This document shows positions 6,474 through 7,709 of a DNA stretch of 7,709 bases, piece after piece (the first letter of the stretch is position 1; each line of letters opens with the position of its first letter). A program made the position numbers and the translations under genes. This stretch comes from an uncultured Collinsella sp. Lineage in GTDB: Bacteria > Actinomycetota > Coriobacteriia > Coriobacteriales > Coriobacteriaceae. The stretch covers positions 1-7,709 of the forward strand of contig CALFDL010000209.1 of assembly GCA_937950415.1 (NCBI GenBank). Reading direction: 5' to 3'. The notes beneath the pieces are model-generated. The model ran no database searches, was not told the DNA's origin, and was given only the letters and a program-made list of their open reading frames with translations.

Positions 6474-7709
6474 ACTCGGTACGGGCAACCTGGTCGATGC
6501 GGTAACCCTCGATCTGGTCGCCGGGCTTGATGTCCTGGAAGTTCTCCAAGCCAATGCCGCCCTCGGAACCGCTCTTGAGGCTCTTGGCCTCGTCCTTGTA
6601 GTGGCGCATCGAGGCGATCTTGCCGTTGAAAACCACGATGCCGTCGCGCACCAGGCGCACGGAATCGGTCGCGGCGATCTCGCCCTCTTCGACGCGGACA
6701 CCGGCGGCGATACCGACTTTGGGCACCTTGAAGGTGTCCAGGACGGTCGCGGTACCCGTGGCGACCTCGACCTCGGTGGGCTTGAGCATGCCGATACGGG
6801 CGGCGTCGAGCTCCTCGAGGCACTTATAGATGACGTCGTAGCAACGGATCTCGACACCCTCGCGCTCGGCGGCGGAGCGGGCCTTACCGTCAGGACGGAC
6901 GCCAAAGCCGATGATGATGGCGTTGGAGGCGTCGGCCAGGACAACGTCCGTCTCGTTGATGGCGCCAACGGCGGAGTGAATCGTGTTGATGCGAACCTCG
7001 GACTGATCCATCTTGTCGAGCGAGTCCTGAAGAGCCTCGATGGAGCCCTGGACGTCGGCCTTGATGATCAGGTTGAGCTCCTTGACCTCGGCGTCGGCGA
7101 TGGTCTCGAAGAGGTTCTCGAGCGTGACGTGCTTGACGCGGCTCTGCTCCTCGATACGGGCCTTGAGCGAACGCTCGTCGGCAAGGGCGCGAGCCTCGCG
7201 CTCGTCCTCGAACACGCGGAACTCGTCACCGGCGTTGGGCACGGACTGCAGACCCAGGATCTCGACAGCGTCGGAGGGACCGGCCTCGGTGACGGCGCGA
7301 CCCTTGGGGTCGAGCATAGCACGGACGCGGCCGTAGGTAAGGCCGGCGACCAGCGTATCGCCCACATGCAAGGTACCGCGGGTCACGAGCACGGTAGCGA
7401 CCGAGCCGCGGCCCTTGTCGAGCTTGGCCTCGAGGACGTTGCCGGAGGCAAAGGTGTCCGGGTTGGCCTTGAGCTCGAGAACGTCGGCCTGAAGCAGCAC
7501 GGTCTCCAGAAGGTCGTCGATACCGATCTTCTGCTTGGCCGAGATGTTGACGAACATGTTCTGTCCGCCCCACTCCTCGGGGATGACGCCGTACTCGGTG
7601 AGCTCCTGGCGCACGCGGTCGGGGTTGGCGCCCGGCTTATCGATCTTGTTGACGGCGACGACGATGGGAACGCCGGCGGCCTTGGCGTGGTTGATCGACT
7701 CGACCGTCT
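6472..7709 (-). CDS. infB: Translation initiation factor IF-2, 5' part outside window
   Basis: IF2 is the GTPase that brings fMet-tRNA to the 30S subunit and promotes 50S joining. The last 411 residues are visible; the frame continues to the window edge (first full codon at 7707-7705), so an internal GTG at 7614 is not the true start. Numbering from the first visible residue: the G4 motif NKID is at 20-23 and the G5 motif SAK at 56-58, so the visible part begins late in the G domain. Domain II spans about 84-175, a charged helical linker about 175-200, domain III about 210-305 with LNLIIKADVQGSIEAL (211-226), and domain IV/C2, which binds the fMet end of the initiator tRNA, about 306-411. In C2 the usual cysteines are absent: AGC is AGV (Val337) and ECG is EGG (Gly383). 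The N-terminal domains, G1-G3 and any upstream nusA are outside the window. rbfA follows after 11 bases. Confidence 0.97.
   Translation of the reverse strand, partial: TVESINHAKAAGVPIVVAVNKIDKPGANPDRVRQELTEYGVIPEEWGGQNMFVNISAKQKIGIDDLLETVLLQADVLELKANPDTFASGNVLEAKLDKGRGSVATVLVTRGTLHVGDTLVAGLTYGRVRAMLDPKGRAVTEAGPSDAVEILGLQSVPNAGDEFRVFEDEREARALADERSLKARIEEQSRVKHVTLENLFETIADAEVKELNLIIKADVQGSIEALQDSLDKMDQSEVRINTIHSAVGAINETDVVLADASNAIIIGFGVRPDGKARSAAEREGVEIRCYDVIYKCLEELDAARIGMLKPTEVEVATGTATVLDTFKVPKVGIAAGVRVEEGEIAATDSVRLVRDGIVVFNGKIASMRHYKDEAKSLKSGSEGGIGLENFQDIKPGDQIEGYRIDQVARTE

Noticed and set aside
6461..6823. Apparent N-terminal extension of rbfA inside infB
   Set aside because: The frame is open upstream of ATG 6460, but its translation is Arg-rich out-of-frame infB sequence. 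Family length and the AGGGGGT site both support ATG 6460.
6472..7614. Short infB starting at the internal GTG 7614
   Set aside because: The same frame continues to the window edge and encodes the G4 motif NKID upstream of that codon, so the gene is simply cut by the window.

Overview
The window is a dense block of bacterial core genes, all read from the minus strand. The visible order, in transcription direction (high to low coordinates), is infB (3' part) - rbfA - nrnA - truB - ribF - dnaG - rpoD/sigA (5' part). GC content is high (roughly 60%). The protein styles and the coupling of the infB cluster to dnaG and rpoD suggest a high-GC actinobacterium. A Coriobacteriia (Collinsella/Olsenella-like) origin is my best guess, from family resemblance only and without any database check.

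Layout: infB enters at the right edge and lacks its 5' end. rbfA follows after 11 bases. nrnA overlaps rbfA by 8 bases. truB starts 15 bases after nrnA. ribF overlaps truB by 4 bases (ATGA). dnaG overlaps ribF by 8 bases. The first six genes therefore look like one tightly packed, translationally coupled operon. The only real intergenic space is 110 bases (860-969) between dnaG and rpoD. It has no convincing terminator, but it holds a candidate extended -10 element, two small dyads and the rpoD ribosome binding site. rpoD runs off the left edge after region 2.3/2.4.

Together the genes serve macromolecular synthesis. IF2 and RbfA act in translation initiation and 30S maturation, TruB modifies tRNA, NrnA degrades nanoRNA and/or pAp, RibF makes FMN and FAD, DnaG primes replication, and the principal sigma factor directs housekeeping transcription. 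This joins the classic infB-rbfA-truB-ribF cluster directly to the dnaG-rpoD part of the macromolecular synthesis operon, with neither rpsO nor rpsU visible between them.

I see no mobile element, CRISPR array, tRNA, rRNA, phage gene or defence system, and no evidence of a previously undescribed system. The points worth a second look are details: loss of both usual cysteines in the IF2 C2 domain, a roughly 100-residue disordered linker in DnaG, a strong acidic-then-basic N-terminal segment in the sigma factor, and the rpoD leader.
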